A DNA stretch of 64,000 nucleotides, from assembly GCF_023169885.1 (NCBI RefSeq), contig NZ_AP025516.1:2242501-2306500 (forward strand), given 5' to 3'. The notes beneath the pieces were generated by a model. It ran no database searches. It was given only the letters and a program-made list of their open reading frames with translations, and was not told where the DNA came from. Positions 34,274-42,501 of the stretch are shown here, one piece after another (position 1 is the first letter of the stretch; the number at the start of each line of letters is the position of its first letter). Both the position numbers and the translations under genes were made by a program. Origin of the DNA: Desulfofustis limnaeus. Lineage in GTDB: Bacteria; Desulfobacterota; Desulfobulbia; Desulfobulbales; Desulfocapsaceae.

Positions 34274-36202
34274 ATGACTGACATAGCGGTACACATAGCG
34301 GACGGCGAGCCGATCCGGCTGCCTGCGGGGGCACCCGTTAAAGAGGCCTTGGACAAGCTGCTCTCCGGCAAGCAGCGTAAACGGACCATCGCCGCGCACG
34401 CCAACGGCGTCGCGGTCGACCTGAGCAGGCCGCTGTACGACAACACCGAACTGACCCCGATCCAGATCGACAGCCCCGAAGCGCTTGACATCCTGCGTCA
34501 TTCCACCTCACATGTGATGGCCGAAGCGGTACGCGACCTGTTCGGCCCCGGGGTCAAAGTGGCCATCGGCCCGGCCATCGAAAACGGCTTTTATTACGAT
34601 TTCCGGCGCGACGAACCGTTCAGCCCGGAGGATTTTGTTGCTATCGAGAAGCGCATGGAGGAAATTGCCGCCCAGGCCCTGCCCTTCACCCGACAGGAGA
34701 AACCACGCCAAGAGCTGATCGAGCGTTTTCGCGACCAGGGCGAAAAATACAAGGTCGAACTGCTGGAGGAAATCCCCGACGATACGGTGAGCATCTACCG
34801 GCAGGGTGATTTTGTCGACCTCTGTCGCGGCCCGCACCTGCCGGATACCTCCTGGGTCAAACATTTCAAATTGCTGCGGGTGGCCGGCGCCTACTGGCGC
34901 GGTGACGAGAAAAACGACGTGCTGCAGCGCATCTACGGCACCGTTTTCTTCGATGCCAAAGAGCTGAAGAAATATCTCAACGATCTGGAAGAAGCGAAGA
35001 AACGCGATCATCGGCGGCTCGGCAAAGAGTTGCACTTGTTCACCGTCAACGACCAGATCGGCCCCGGCCTGATCCTCTGGCAGCCCAAGGGCGCCCAACT
35101 GCGTCGCCTGATCGAGGATTACTGGAAGGACGAACACTACCGGCACGGCTACGAGTTGCTCTACACCCCGCATATCGCCCGGCAGGACCTGTGGAAAACC
35201 TCCGGTCACCTGGATTTCTATGCCGAGAATATGTATGCCGGCATGGAAATCGACGAAGTCAAATACCAGCTCAAGCCGATGAACTGCCCCTTTCACATCG
35301 GCGTCTACAAGAGCGACAAACGCAGTTACCGGGAGTTTCCCATCCGCTGGGCCGAACTGGGCACCGTCTACCGTTACGAGCGGGCCGGCGCCCTGCACGG
35401 ACTGCTCCGGGTGCGGGGCTTCACCCAGGACGACGCCCATATCTTCTGCCGCGAAGATCAGCTCGAGGAAGAGATCTTCAACATCCTCGATTTGAACCTG
35501 CACATTCTCAAGACCTTCGGGTTTGCCGACTACGACATCTACCTGTCGACCCGGCCGGAGAAATCGGTGGGCTCGGACGAAATCTGGGAGCAAGCAACCA
35601 AGGCCTTGAAGCATGCGCTGGAGAAGAAAGGGCTCGGCTACACGGTGGATCCCGGCGAAGGGGTATTCTACGGGCCGAAGATCGATATCAAGATCAAGGA
35701 CCAACTCGGCCGTTCCTGGCAGTGTTCCACCATCCAGGTGGATTTCAACCTGCCCGAACGGTTCGACATGACCTATACCGGCACCGACAACCACGACCAT
35801 CGACCGATCATGATCCATCGCGCCCTGATGGGCTCGTTGGAACGGTTCGTCGGTGTGCTGATCGAACACTATGCCGGTGTCTTCCCCCTCTGGTTCGCGC
35901 CGGTGCAGGCCCGCATTCTCAACATCACCGATGACCAGGCCGACTATTGCGAGCGCGTTTACCAAGAATTGCGAAAAGCTGGGGTGCGCATCGAAAAAGA
36001 TTTGCGTAACGAGAAATTGAATTATAAAATCCGCGAGGCCCAGATTGGCAAAATTCCTTATATGCTAATTGTCGGCGATCAGGAAAAAGCCGATGGCACG
36101 GTAACGGTCCGCTTGCGCGATGGGAAAAATCTGCCGCCGATGACCATTGCCGATTTTGCCGCCAAGGTGGCCGACGAATGTCGGGCCGGACGCGGTATCT
36201 AG
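34274..36202 (+). CDS. thrS: threonine--tRNA ligase
   Basis: A 642-residue class II synthetase with all usual parts: an N-terminal TGS domain (1-63), an editing domain with the HSTSHVMAEAV zinc-like motif (about 76-86), and a catalytic core with the zinc Cys in PMNCPFH, motif 2 YRYERAGALHGLLRVRGF, the DDAHIFC segment, motif 3 and a C-terminal anticodon-binding domain. It charges tRNA-Thr and edits Ser-tRNA-Thr. The start follows the terminator of tRNA-Val by a few bases with a CCGGCGGACAG leader and no strong ribosome-binding site. It heads the thrS-infC-rpmI-rplT-pheS-pheT cluster. Confidence 0.97.
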   Translation: MTDIAVHIADGEPIRLPAGAPVKEALDKLLSGKQRKRTIAAHANGVAVDLSRPLYDNTELTPIQIDSPEALDILRHSTSHVMAEAVRDLFGPGVKVAIGPAIENGFYYDFRRDEPFSPEDFVAIEKRMEEIAAQALPFTRQEKPRQELIERFRDQGEKYKVELLEEIPDDTVSIYRQGDFVDLCRGPHLPDTSWVKHFKLLRVAGAYWRGDEKNDVLQRIYGTVFFDAKELKKYLNDLEEAKKRDHRRLGKELHLFTVNDQIGPGLILWQPKGAQLRRLIEDYWKDEHYRHGYELLYTPHIARQDLWKTSGHLDFYAENMYAGMEIDEVKYQLKPMNCPFHIGVYKSDKRSYREFPIRWAELGTVYRYERAGALHGLLRVRGFTQDDAHIFCREDQLEEEIFNILDLNLHILKTFGFADYDIYLSTRPEKSVGSDEIWEQATKALKHALEKKGLGYTVDPGEGVFYGPKIDIKIKDQLGRSWQCSTIQVDFNLPERFDMTYTGTDNHDHRPIMIHRALMGSLERFVGVLIEHYAGVFPLWFAPVQARILNITDDQADYCERVYQELRKAGVRIEKDLRNEKLNYKIREAQIGKIPYMLIVGDQEKADGTVTVRLRDGKNLPPMTIADFAAKVADECRAGRGI

Positions 36203-36286
36203 CAGGATGAGGCGCCGGCTGTTCGGCGGTTGCGCAGCACCCCCGGCAGTCAGGCTTTCATGTTCGTAGAAAAGAGGAGGTCCGAT

Positions 36287-36838
36287 ATTAAACGGAAAAG
36301 TAAGAGCGTTCCCGGCCAACGAGAGGAAAGAATCGGCGTCAATGACGAGATCACCTATGACAAAATCAGGTTGATCGACGAGGAAGGCAATCAGGTCGGC
36401 GTCATCAGTGCTCGAGAGGCACGGGAGCGGGCCTACGAAGCGGGCCTCGATCTTGTCGAAGTCTCACCCAACGCCGATCCGCCCGTTTGCCGGATCATGA
36501 ACTACGACAAGTTTCGCTACGAACTGAAAAAGAAACAGCAGGAGGCAAAGAAGCGGCAGACCACGATCGAGACCAAGGAGATCAAGTTCCGGCCCAAGAC
36601 CGAGGAACATGACCTGAACTTCAAGATCAAGAACATCAAGAAGTTTCTGGCCCAAAAGAACAAGGTCAAGATCACCATGCGCTTCCGCGGCCGCGAAATC
36701 GTCTATGCCCAGACCGTCGGGCTGGAAGCCATGAACCACATCGTTTCCATGCTCGAAGAAGAAGCCGCGATCATTCAGCCGCCAACCATGGAAGGCCGAC
36801 AGATGGTCATGTTCGTCGGCCCCAAAATGCAGAAATAG
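36287..36838 (+). CDS. infC: translation initiation factor IF-3 (AUU start codon)
   Basis: A 183-residue IF-3: an N-terminal domain (VNDEITYDKIRLIDEEGNQ), the linker with DLVEVSPNADPPVCRIMNY, and a C-terminal domain ending PPTMEGRQMVMFVGPKMQK. The chosen start is ATT at 36287. A perfect AGGAGGT (36275-36281) lies 5 bases upstream, and this start gives the family's normal N-terminus (basic KRKSKS then VND). The ATG codons upstream (36230, 36260) are not placed behind a ribosome-binding site and would add an unrelated extension. A rare AUU start is the known basis of IF-3 autoregulation in enterobacteria and elsewhere; the same control is inferred here. Confidence 0.93.
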   Translation: MKRKSKSVPGQREERIGVNDEITYDKIRLIDEEGNQVGVISAREARERAYEAGLDLVEVSPNADPPVCRIMNYDKFRYELKKKQQEAKKRQTTIETKEIKFRPKTEEHDLNFKIKNIKKFLAQKNKVKITMRFRGREIVYAQTVGLEAMNHIVSMLEEEAAIIQPPTMEGRQMVMFVGPKMQK

Positions 36839-36943
36839 CAAAGAGGTTTCCCACCGGAAAACGGCACCCCGGCTCACCCCCATCCCACTGGAGCCAGGTT
36901 GCAGCGACCGGTATCATATCGTTTGTAAAGGAGTGGATCTACC

Positions 36944-37141
36944 ATGCCGAAAATGAAAACCAACAGAGGTGCTGCCAAACGTTTCAAGCTCACCGGTTCC
37001 GGAAAAATCAAGCGGAACAAGGCGTACAGCAGTCACATTCTGACCAAGAAATCAACCAAGAGAAAACGCAATTTGCGTCAATCAGACCTGGTGGATAGCG
37101 CCAACAACAAGGCCATCCGGAAAATTCTGCCGTATCTGTAA
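36944..37141 (+). CDS. rpmI: 50S ribosomal protein L35
   Basis: A 65-residue basic protein with the L35 pattern [19 protein letters not shown] at the start and a [11 protein letters not shown] segment. It starts behind AAAGGAG. In most bacteria rplT follows within a few tens of bases; here 221 bp intervene and contain palindromic element copy C. Confidence 0.96.
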   Translation: MPKMKTNRGAAKRFKLTGSGKIKRNKAYSSHILTKKSTKRKRNLRQSDLVDSANNKAIRKILPYL

Positions 37142-37169
37142 CAGACGGCCAACCATTGACGCAGCATGA

Positions 37170-37310
37170 GGGAACCTTGAAAAAGTGCCATTTCGCCCAA
37201 TCTCATCGTTGCGCAATCACATTTTATCATAAGAATATCATGTATATGCCTGCGGTAAAATGTTCGTGCGCGCCTCGATCTTGAACGAAATTTCGAATTT
37301 TTCAAGCTCC
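37170..37310 (+). repeat. ~140-bp palindromic intergenic element, copy C
   Basis: The best-preserved copy. Ends are GGGAACCTTGAAAAA (37170-37184) and TTTTTCAAGCTCC (37298-37310), an imperfect terminal inverted repeat. The arms continue pairing inward (GCGCAA..CATTTTAT at 37211-37228 with GGTAAAATG..CGTGCGCGC at 37255-37272). It lies between rpmI and rplT within the ribosomal-protein operon. The 20-mer AGACGGCCAACCATTGACGC at 37143-37162, just outside it, recurs at 30720. Confidence 0.9.
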
Positions 37311-37362
37311 TCGTTAGCTGATAATTGACCCCCGCACCGCGGGGAGACAAGGAGTAACGAAT

Positions 37363-37719
37363 ATGGCTCGAGTAACCAGAGGGTTCAAGGCACGACGACG
37401 GAGAAATCGTGTACTGAAGCTCGCAAAAGGATATTATGGCGGTCGCAGCAGACTCTACCGCTCGGCAACCGAGGCGGTCGACCGGGCTCTGGTCTATGCC
37501 TATCGCGATCGCAAAGCACGCAAACGTGACTTTCGCAAATTATGGATCACCCGGATCAATGCCGCGGCCAACATGAACGGCATAAGCTACAGCAAGCTGA
37601 TGGGCGGGTTGAAGAAAGCCGGGGTTGATCTGGATCGCAAGGTCCTGGCCAACATGGCCATCCTCGATCCGGGCGCTTTTTCGCAGGTCGTAAAAATCGC
37701 AGCCGAAGCGAACGCCTAA
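37363..37719 (+). CDS. rplT: 50S ribosomal protein L20
   Basis: A 118-residue basic protein: [20 protein letters not shown] at the N-terminus, [21 protein letters not shown] and the conserved [20 protein letters not shown]. It binds 23S rRNA early in assembly and in several bacteria represses its own operon by binding the leader. Just before the AAGGAG site is a small perfect hairpin CCCCGC/GCGGGG (37330-37344), which could be part of such control. The upstream gap contains palindromic element copy C. Confidence 0.96.
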   Translation: MARVTRGFKARRRRNRVLKLAKGYYGGRSRLYRSATEAVDRALVYAYRDRKARKRDFRKLWITRINAAANMNGISYSKLMGGLKKAGVDLDRKVLANMAILDPGAFSQVVKIAAEANA

Positions 37720-37748
37720 GCCAGCCCTTTCCCCTTTGCTGATTCCGT

Positions 37749-37790
37749 TATGCCGGTTGCGGTTGTTCAATCGTAACCGGCATAGTGTTT
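37749..37790 (+). terminator. hairpin between rplT and pheS
   Basis: TATGCCGGTT (37749-37758) pairs perfectly with AACCGGCATA (37775-37784), followed by GTGTTTGT. The T tract is short, so it may be a weak terminator or attenuator that separates ribosomal-protein from pheST expression. Confidence 0.5.
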
Positions 37791-37818
37791 GTAACGACTC
37801 CTCCCGACACAGGACATC

Positions 37819-38829
37819 ATGGAGCAAGAGCTAGACAAACTCCGCAGCGAAGCGACCGGTGCCCTCGCTGACGTGACTGATTCGCAACAACTCGAAGCCT
37901 TCCGCATCAAGTATCTGGGCAGGAACGGTTTGGTCAGCGGCCTGATGCGCCGCATCGGTGCCATCGATCCGGCCGATCGACCCCGCTTCGGCATGCTGGC
38001 CAACGCCTTGAAGAACGAGATGGAGGAACGCTTTCTCGCACGGCAGCAGAGTATTGCGCAGACGGCTGTAGCGGCAGCGCAACCGGGACCGGACGTGAGC
38101 CTGCCCGGGCGCCGGACCGTCGGCGGCACCCTGCACCCGATCACCCGCGTGATGGAGGAGATCTGTTCGATTTTCGCCTCCATGGGTTTCTCCATCGCCG
38201 AAGGGCCCGATATCGAGCTCGATCACTACAACTTTGCCGCCCTCAACATCCCCGAGCACCACCCGGCCCGGGACATGCACGACACCTTTTATATCGACGA
38301 TGCGGTGTTGCTGCGCACCCACACCTCGCCCATGCAGGCCCGGATTATGGAGAGCAGGCAACCGCCGCTGCGCGTCATCGCGCCCGGCAAGGTGTACCGC
38401 TGCGACTCCGACATCACCCATACCCCGATGTTTCACCAGGTGGAGGGCTTCCTGGTCGACACCAAGGTCTCTTTCGCCGATCTGAAGGGGGTGCTCACCG
38501 TCTTTACCCGCCAGGTATTCGGTCAGGATCTGCCGCTGCGTTTCCGCCCCAGTTTCTTTCCGTTCACCGAGCCCAGCGCCGAGGTGGACATCGCCTGCGT
38601 CATGTGCGGCGGTTCCGGTTGCCGGGTCTGCAAGCGAACCGGCTGGCTGGAGATCCTCGGCTCCGGCATGATCGATCCCGAGGTATTCAAAATGGTGGGG
38701 TACGACCCTGAACGCTACAGCGGCTTTGCTTTCGGACTCGGAGTCGAGCGCGTCGCCATGCTCAAATACGGCATCGACGACATCAGGCTGTTCTACGAAA
38801 ACGATCTGCGCTTTCTCTCCCAGTTTTAA
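37819..38829 (+). CDS. pheS: phenylalanine--tRNA ligase alpha subunit
   Basis: A 336-residue catalytic subunit. A helical N-terminus (1-85) is followed by [14 protein letters not shown], the motif 2 region [20 protein letters not shown] and motif 3 [18 protein letters not shown]. The internal [17 protein letters not shown] segment is the usual cysteine-bearing loop of bacterial PheS. It forms an alpha2-beta2 enzyme with PheT, which starts 23 bp later. Confidence 0.97.
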   Translation: MEQELDKLRSEATGALADVTDSQQLEAFRIKYLGRNGLVSGLMRRIGAIDPADRPRFGMLANALKNEMEERFLARQQSIAQTAVAAAQPGPDVSLPGRRTVGGTLHPITRVMEEICSIFASMGFSIAEGPDIELDHYNFAALNIPEHHPARDMHDTFYIDDAVLLRTHTSPMQARIMESRQPPLRVIAPGKVYRCDSDITHTPMFHQVEGFLVDTKVSFADLKGVLTVFTRQVFGQDLPLRFRPSFFPFTEPSAEVDIACVMCGGSGCRVCKRTGWLEILGSGMIDPEVFKMVGYDPERYSGFAFGLGVERVAMLKYGIDDIRLFYENDLRFLSQF

Positions 38830-38852
38830 TCGCCCCGGAGCTCTGGAACACG

Positions 38853-41285
38853 ATGAAGTTCACCTACAACTGGCTACAGGAATACGTACCGCTCGACGGG
38901 GTCAGCCCCGCCCAACTGGCCGACCAGCTGACCATGCTCGGTCTCGAAGTCGATTCGGTAACCCCACTGTTTCCCGAACTGGCCGACCTGAAGACCGGCA
39001 CGGTCCTCTCGGCCGAACCGCACCCCAACGCCGACAAGCTGACTCTCTGCCGGGTCCAGGTCGGCGATCAGGAACTGCAGATCGTCTGCGGCGCACCCAA
39101 CGTCCGGGCCGGCCTATCCGTGACGGTGGCCCTGCCCGGCACGACCCTGCCCGGCGACGTCAAGATCAAGAAATCCAAGGTCCGCGGGGTCGAATCCCAA
39201 GGCATGATCTGTTCTGAACGGGAGCTTGGCCTGGGCGATGATCACTCCGGTATCATGGAACTGGACCCGTCCATTCCCTCCGGTCAGTCCTTCCTCCAGC
39301 ATGCCGGCCTGCAGGACACCTTGATCGAGGTGGACCTGACACCCAACCGTCCGGACTGCGCCTCGGTCATCGGCATCGCCCGTGAAGCTGCGGGCATCAA
39401 TGGCCGACAGCTGCACGTCCCGCATCGGGAAAAACAGTTGGCCAGCGGCACCCCTTCGTTCGCCGTGGAGGTGGCCACCCCCGAGCTGTGCCCCCGCTAT
39501 GCCGCCCGTCTGATCAAAGGTGTCACCATCGGGCCGAGCCCCTGGTGGCTCAAACGGCGGTTGTTGGCGATCGGCCTGCGGCCGGTGAACAACGTGGTGG
39601 ACATCACCAACCTGGTCATGCTCGAATACGGTCAACCGCTACACGCCTTCGATTTCCGCAAACTCGCCGAAGGCCGTATCGTGGTGCGGACACCGCGACC
39701 GCACGAGACCTCGTTTACCGCCATCGACCATGTGCAGCGGTCGCTGGAGCCCGATATGCTGCTCATCTGCGATGGCTCGGCGCCGGTCGCCATCGCCGGG
39801 GTCATGGGGGGTCTGGACAGCGAAGTGAGCACCAGCACGGTTGATGTCCTGCTGGAGAGCGCCTATTTCAACCCGGTCTCCATCCGTAAAACGGCTCGGC
39901 GGCTGGGTCTGGCCACCGACGCCTCTTATCGCTTCGAACGAGGCATCGATTCGGACGGCACCATTGCGGCCATGGAACGGGCCGTCGCCCTGATCTGCGA
40001 ATTGGCCGGCGGCAGTGCCGAACCCGGCGGCATCGACGTTGACAACCGCCCGGCCCCGGCCGGTCCGCTCACCCTGCGCGTGTCCCGAACCGCTGCCTTG
40101 CTCGGTGTCGACCTCGACGCCGAAGGCATCGCCCGGCTGCTTTCGGCCATCGAAATCGATTGCCGCATCACCGATGCCGATACCATCACCGTTACCGTGC
40201 CCAGTTTCCGGGTCGATCTGGAACGAGAAGCGGACGTGGTAGAGGAAGTGGCGCGGTTGATCGGTTACGACCAGATCCCGACCAGACTGCCCGACGTGGA
40301 CCTGAGTTTCCCGGAGCAGGACCAGGAACGAGTGGAGCGCAACCGGGTCAGATCCCTGTTGAACGGGGCCGGCTTCACCGAAGCGATCAACTACAGTTTT
40401 ACCGCCAGTGGCGCCGATGACCGGCTGCGTCTCGCTGCCGATGACCGGAGACGACACCACGTCCGCATCCTCAACCCGCTCACCGAAGAGCAGGACGTCA
40501 TGCGCACCTCGCTGTTGCCCGGACTGTTGGAAAACATCAATCGCAACCTCCGCTTCGAGCAGACCTCGGCCCGGCTTTTCGAGATCGGTAAACTCTATTT
40601 CCCACGGACCGGCGAGCCGCTGGCCGACGAACCGACCTGGTTGGCCGGGGTATTGACCGGAAACCGTTACGGCAGCCATGCCCCGCTGCATTTTCCGGCC
40701 CAGGACGTCGATATCTATGACGCCAAGGGAGCGGTCGAGACGATACTCGACAACCTACGACTTCCTGTCAGCGAGGAGGGCATCGCACTCTGCCCCGCCC
40801 AACAGGCTGAACCGTTTGCCGAGCCGGCGTATGCCGTGGACATCTGTCTTCACGGCTCGCAGATCGGCACCATCGGCAAGATAGCGTCGTCGGTGCTGCG
40901 CGAGTTTGGCATCAAACGCGACGTCTATTATTTCGACCTGGATTTCTCTGCGCTCTGCGCCGTAACTCCCCGTCGCCGGAATTTCTCTGCCCTGCCCGTC
41001 TACCCGTCGGTGAAACGCGATTTGGCCCTGGTGGTCCCGATGACCACCCCGGCCGGCGAACTGGTCAGGACAGTTATGGCCAGCCGTGAAAAACTCATTG
41101 AACATTGCGACGTGTTTGACGTATATCAGGGGGACAAGATCAAGGCCGGCCACAAGAGCGTCGCGCTGGCCATCACCTATCGGTCCGAAACCAAAACGCT
41201 TACTGAAAAACAAGTGGAGAAAGCTCATGCCCGGCTGGTGCAGTCCTTGACCGACACCTTCGGCGGAGCCCTCCGCGAGGAATAG
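38853..41285 (+). CDS. pheT: phenylalanine--tRNA ligase beta subunit
   Basis: An 810-residue subunit with the bacterial layout: N-terminal domain (KFTYNWLQEYVPLDG), an OB-fold tRNA-binding domain (about 40-150), the B3/B4 editing domain (about 200-400), B5, a core domain with an aminoacyl-synthetase-like fold, and a C-terminal ferredoxin-like anticodon-binding domain (FSALPVYPSVKRDLALVV). It is needed for tRNA-Phe binding and for removing mischarged tyrosine. It is followed 4 bp later by ihfA, the same order as in E. coli. Confidence 0.97.
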   Translation: MKFTYNWLQEYVPLDGVSPAQLADQLTMLGLEVDSVTPLFPELADLKTGTVLSAEPHPNADKLTLCRVQVGDQELQIVCGAPNVRAGLSVTVALPGTTLPGDVKIKKSKVRGVESQGMICSERELGLGDDHSGIMELDPSIPSGQSFLQHAGLQDTLIEVDLTPNRPDCASVIGIAREAAGINGRQLHVPHREKQLASGTPSFAVEVATPELCPRYAARLIKGVTIGPSPWWLKRRLLAIGLRPVNNVVDITNLVMLEYGQPLHAFDFRKLAEGRIVVRTPRPHETSFTAIDHVQRSLEPDMLLICDGSAPVAIAGVMGGLDSEVSTSTVDVLLESAYFNPVSIRKTARRLGLATDASYRFERGIDSDGTIAAMERAVALICELAGGSAEPGGIDVDNRPAPAGPLTLRVSRTAALLGVDLDAEGIARLLSAIEIDCRITDADTITVTVPSFRVDLEREADVVEEVARLIGYDQIPTRLPDVDLSFPEQDQERVERNRVRSLLNGAGFTEAINYSFTASGADDRLRLAADDRRRHHVRILNPLTEEQDVMRTSLLPGLLENINRNLRFEQTSARLFEIGKLYFPRTGEPLADEPTWLAGVLTGNRYGSHAPLHFPAQDVDIYDAKGAVETILDNLRLPVSEEGIALCPAQQAEPFAEPAYAVDICLHGSQIGTIGKIASSVLREFGIKRDVYYFDLDFSALCAVTPRRRNFSALPVYPSVKRDLALVVPMTTPAGELVRTVMASREKLIEHCDVFDVYQGDKIKAGHKSVALAITYRSETKTLTEKQVEKAHARLVQSLTDTFGGALREE

Positions 41286-41289
41286 CAGG

Positions 41290-41580
41290 ATGAATACATC
41301 GAACGTCACCAGAAAGGAACTGGCCGAGGCGGTGGCTGACCGCCTCGGCTATCCGTTATCCACTTGCGGCGCCATCGTCGATTCGTTTTTCGATGCGATG
41401 AAGGCCTCGATGCTCAGCGGCACCTCGATCAAACTCGTGCACTTCGGCACCTTCTCGGTACGGGACAAGAACCCGAGAAAAGGGCGCAACCCGCGAACCG
41501 GAGAAACGATCACCATCGAAAAACGACAGATCGTCAGCTTTCGCCCCAGCAAGAAACTGAGAGCCAGGATCAACGACTAG
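41290..41580 (+). CDS. ihfA: integration host factor alpha-type HU/IHF protein
   Basis: A 96-residue histone-like protein: helical N-terminus VTRKELAEAVADRLGY, then KLVHFGTFSVRDKNPRKGRN (41-60 region) and the DNA-wrapping arm with RNPRTGETITIEKR, whose proline inserts between base pairs. The position immediately after pheT is that of ihfA in proteobacteria, which supports the alpha-subunit assignment over HU. Confidence 0.93.
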   Translation: MNTSNVTRKELAEAVADRLGYPLSTCGAIVDSFFDAMKASMLSGTSIKLVHFGTFSVRDKNPRKGRNPRTGETITIEKRQIVSFRPSKKLRARIND

Positions 41581-41612
41581 AGCACGAACGCCGCGGCAGG
41601 GAGTCTTCAGCG

Positions 41613-41990
41613 ATGACCGACGCTCTCCCGGACAAACTCCATTTCAAGATCGGCGAGGTCAGCAAAATCGCCGAAGTGGCACCCCATGTGCTGCGTTACT
41701 GGGAAAGCGAGTTCAGCCTGATCAAACCGAAACGGATGGGCTCCGGGCAGCGTCTCTACCGCCGGGCCGACGTGGAGTTGATCCTGGCCATCAAACACCT
41801 GCTGCACGACCAGGGCTATACCATAGCCGGGGCGCGCAGACTGCTTGAAGAGACAGAGGGCCGGATCGAGTTCGTGCCACCGGAGAAACGCTCAGCAGAG
41901 CCCCACGCCCCGGTCGCCGAGAGCGGCCGGCTCGAATCGATCAAACGCGAGCTGATGGCCCTCAAGGAACTGCTGTCCAAAGAAAAATAA
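41613..41990 (+). CDS. MerR-family regulator
   Basis: A 125-residue protein. The N-terminal winged helix has the pattern FKIGEVSKIAEVAPHVLRYW (10-29), then RMGSGQRLYRRADVELIL, typical of the short MerR-like proteins that follow ihfA in many proteobacteria. The C-terminal half is a charged coiled coil (ESGRLESIKRELMALKELL) for dimer formation. No metal-binding cysteines are seen. The start at 41613 is the conserved one behind GGGAG. The target genes are unknown. Confidence 0.9.
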   Translation: MTDALPDKLHFKIGEVSKIAEVAPHVLRYWESEFSLIKPKRMGSGQRLYRRADVELILAIKHLLHDQGYTIAGARRLLEETEGRIEFVPPEKRSAEPHAPVAESGRLESIKRELMALKELLSKEK

Positions 41991-42019
41991 CGCCAGCCGC
42001 AGCCAATGGCAGGCAGAGA

Positions 42020-42048
42020 TTGACACCACGACACGCCCGTGGTACAAA
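42020..42048 (+). promoter_or_regulatory. promoter of tRNA-Pro
   Basis: A perfect TTGACA (42020-42025), a 17-bp spacer and TACAAA (42043-42048), 17 bases before the tRNA 5' end. Confidence 0.7.
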
Positions 42049-42064
42049 GACCTCTCACCATCAC

Positions 42065-42141
42065 CGGGATGTAGCGCAGTCTGGTAGCGCACCTGAATGG
42101 GGTTCAGGGGGCCGGAGGTTCAAATCCTCTCATCCCGACCA
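42065..42141 (+). tRNA. tRNA-Pro (anticodon GGG)
   Basis: A 77-base tRNA with acceptor CGGGATG/CATCCCG, D arm GCGCAGTCTGGTAGCGC, anticodon stem CCTGA/TCAGG around ATGGGGT (anticodon GGG), T arm GGAGGTTCAAATCCTCT and encoded CCA. Confidence 0.97.
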
Positions 42142-42145
42142 GATC

Positions 42146-42192
42146 GAGGGTTTCAGGGATTATGCTCTGAAACCCTCTTTGTTTTTCTTTTT
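42146..42192 (+). terminator. terminator of tRNA-Pro
   Basis: A perfect 11-bp stem GAGGGTTTCAG (42146-42156) with CTGAAACCCTC (42167-42177) followed by TTTGTTTTTCTTTTT. Confidence 0.92.
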
Positions 42193-42501
42193 CCTTATTC
42201 TTTTTCCCACCACTCGCCACCGCGGCGGACCCGTCGCAACGCTTCACCGGGCTTGAAGGCAAGAACGAGAAATCGACTGGAAACGGCTCACCCCCTGTGA
42301 TACCATAAACACGTAGGATTTTTTTCCCGCAGCTATCCGCATCTTTTCCTATGATTGCAGATAGTTTTTACGACGGTGCCATCTCGTTCGTCAAACCGTC
42401 TGGTTCGGTACCGTCAACGATGGCAGAGTTCTGCTGCCGGTTTCTCGCAGCCGAGCTGATGGTGTCATCGTTTTCCATGATCCGGCCCGTCAACGAAGCA
42501 G
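42193..42501. other. intergenic region before the PAS kinase, nothing identified
   Basis: 309 bp with no recognisable RNA, repeat or protein. An open frame at 42351-42698 overlaps the start of the downstream kinase in another frame and shows no family features. Confidence 0.5.

Noticed and set aside
34508-35965. 485-residue frame opposite thrS
   Set aside because: Antisense shadow of thrS with repetitive Val/Glu/Gly composition.
36230-36286. Longer infC starting at an ATG at 36230
   Set aside because: That start lacks a ribosome-binding site and adds residues absent from IF-3 proteins.
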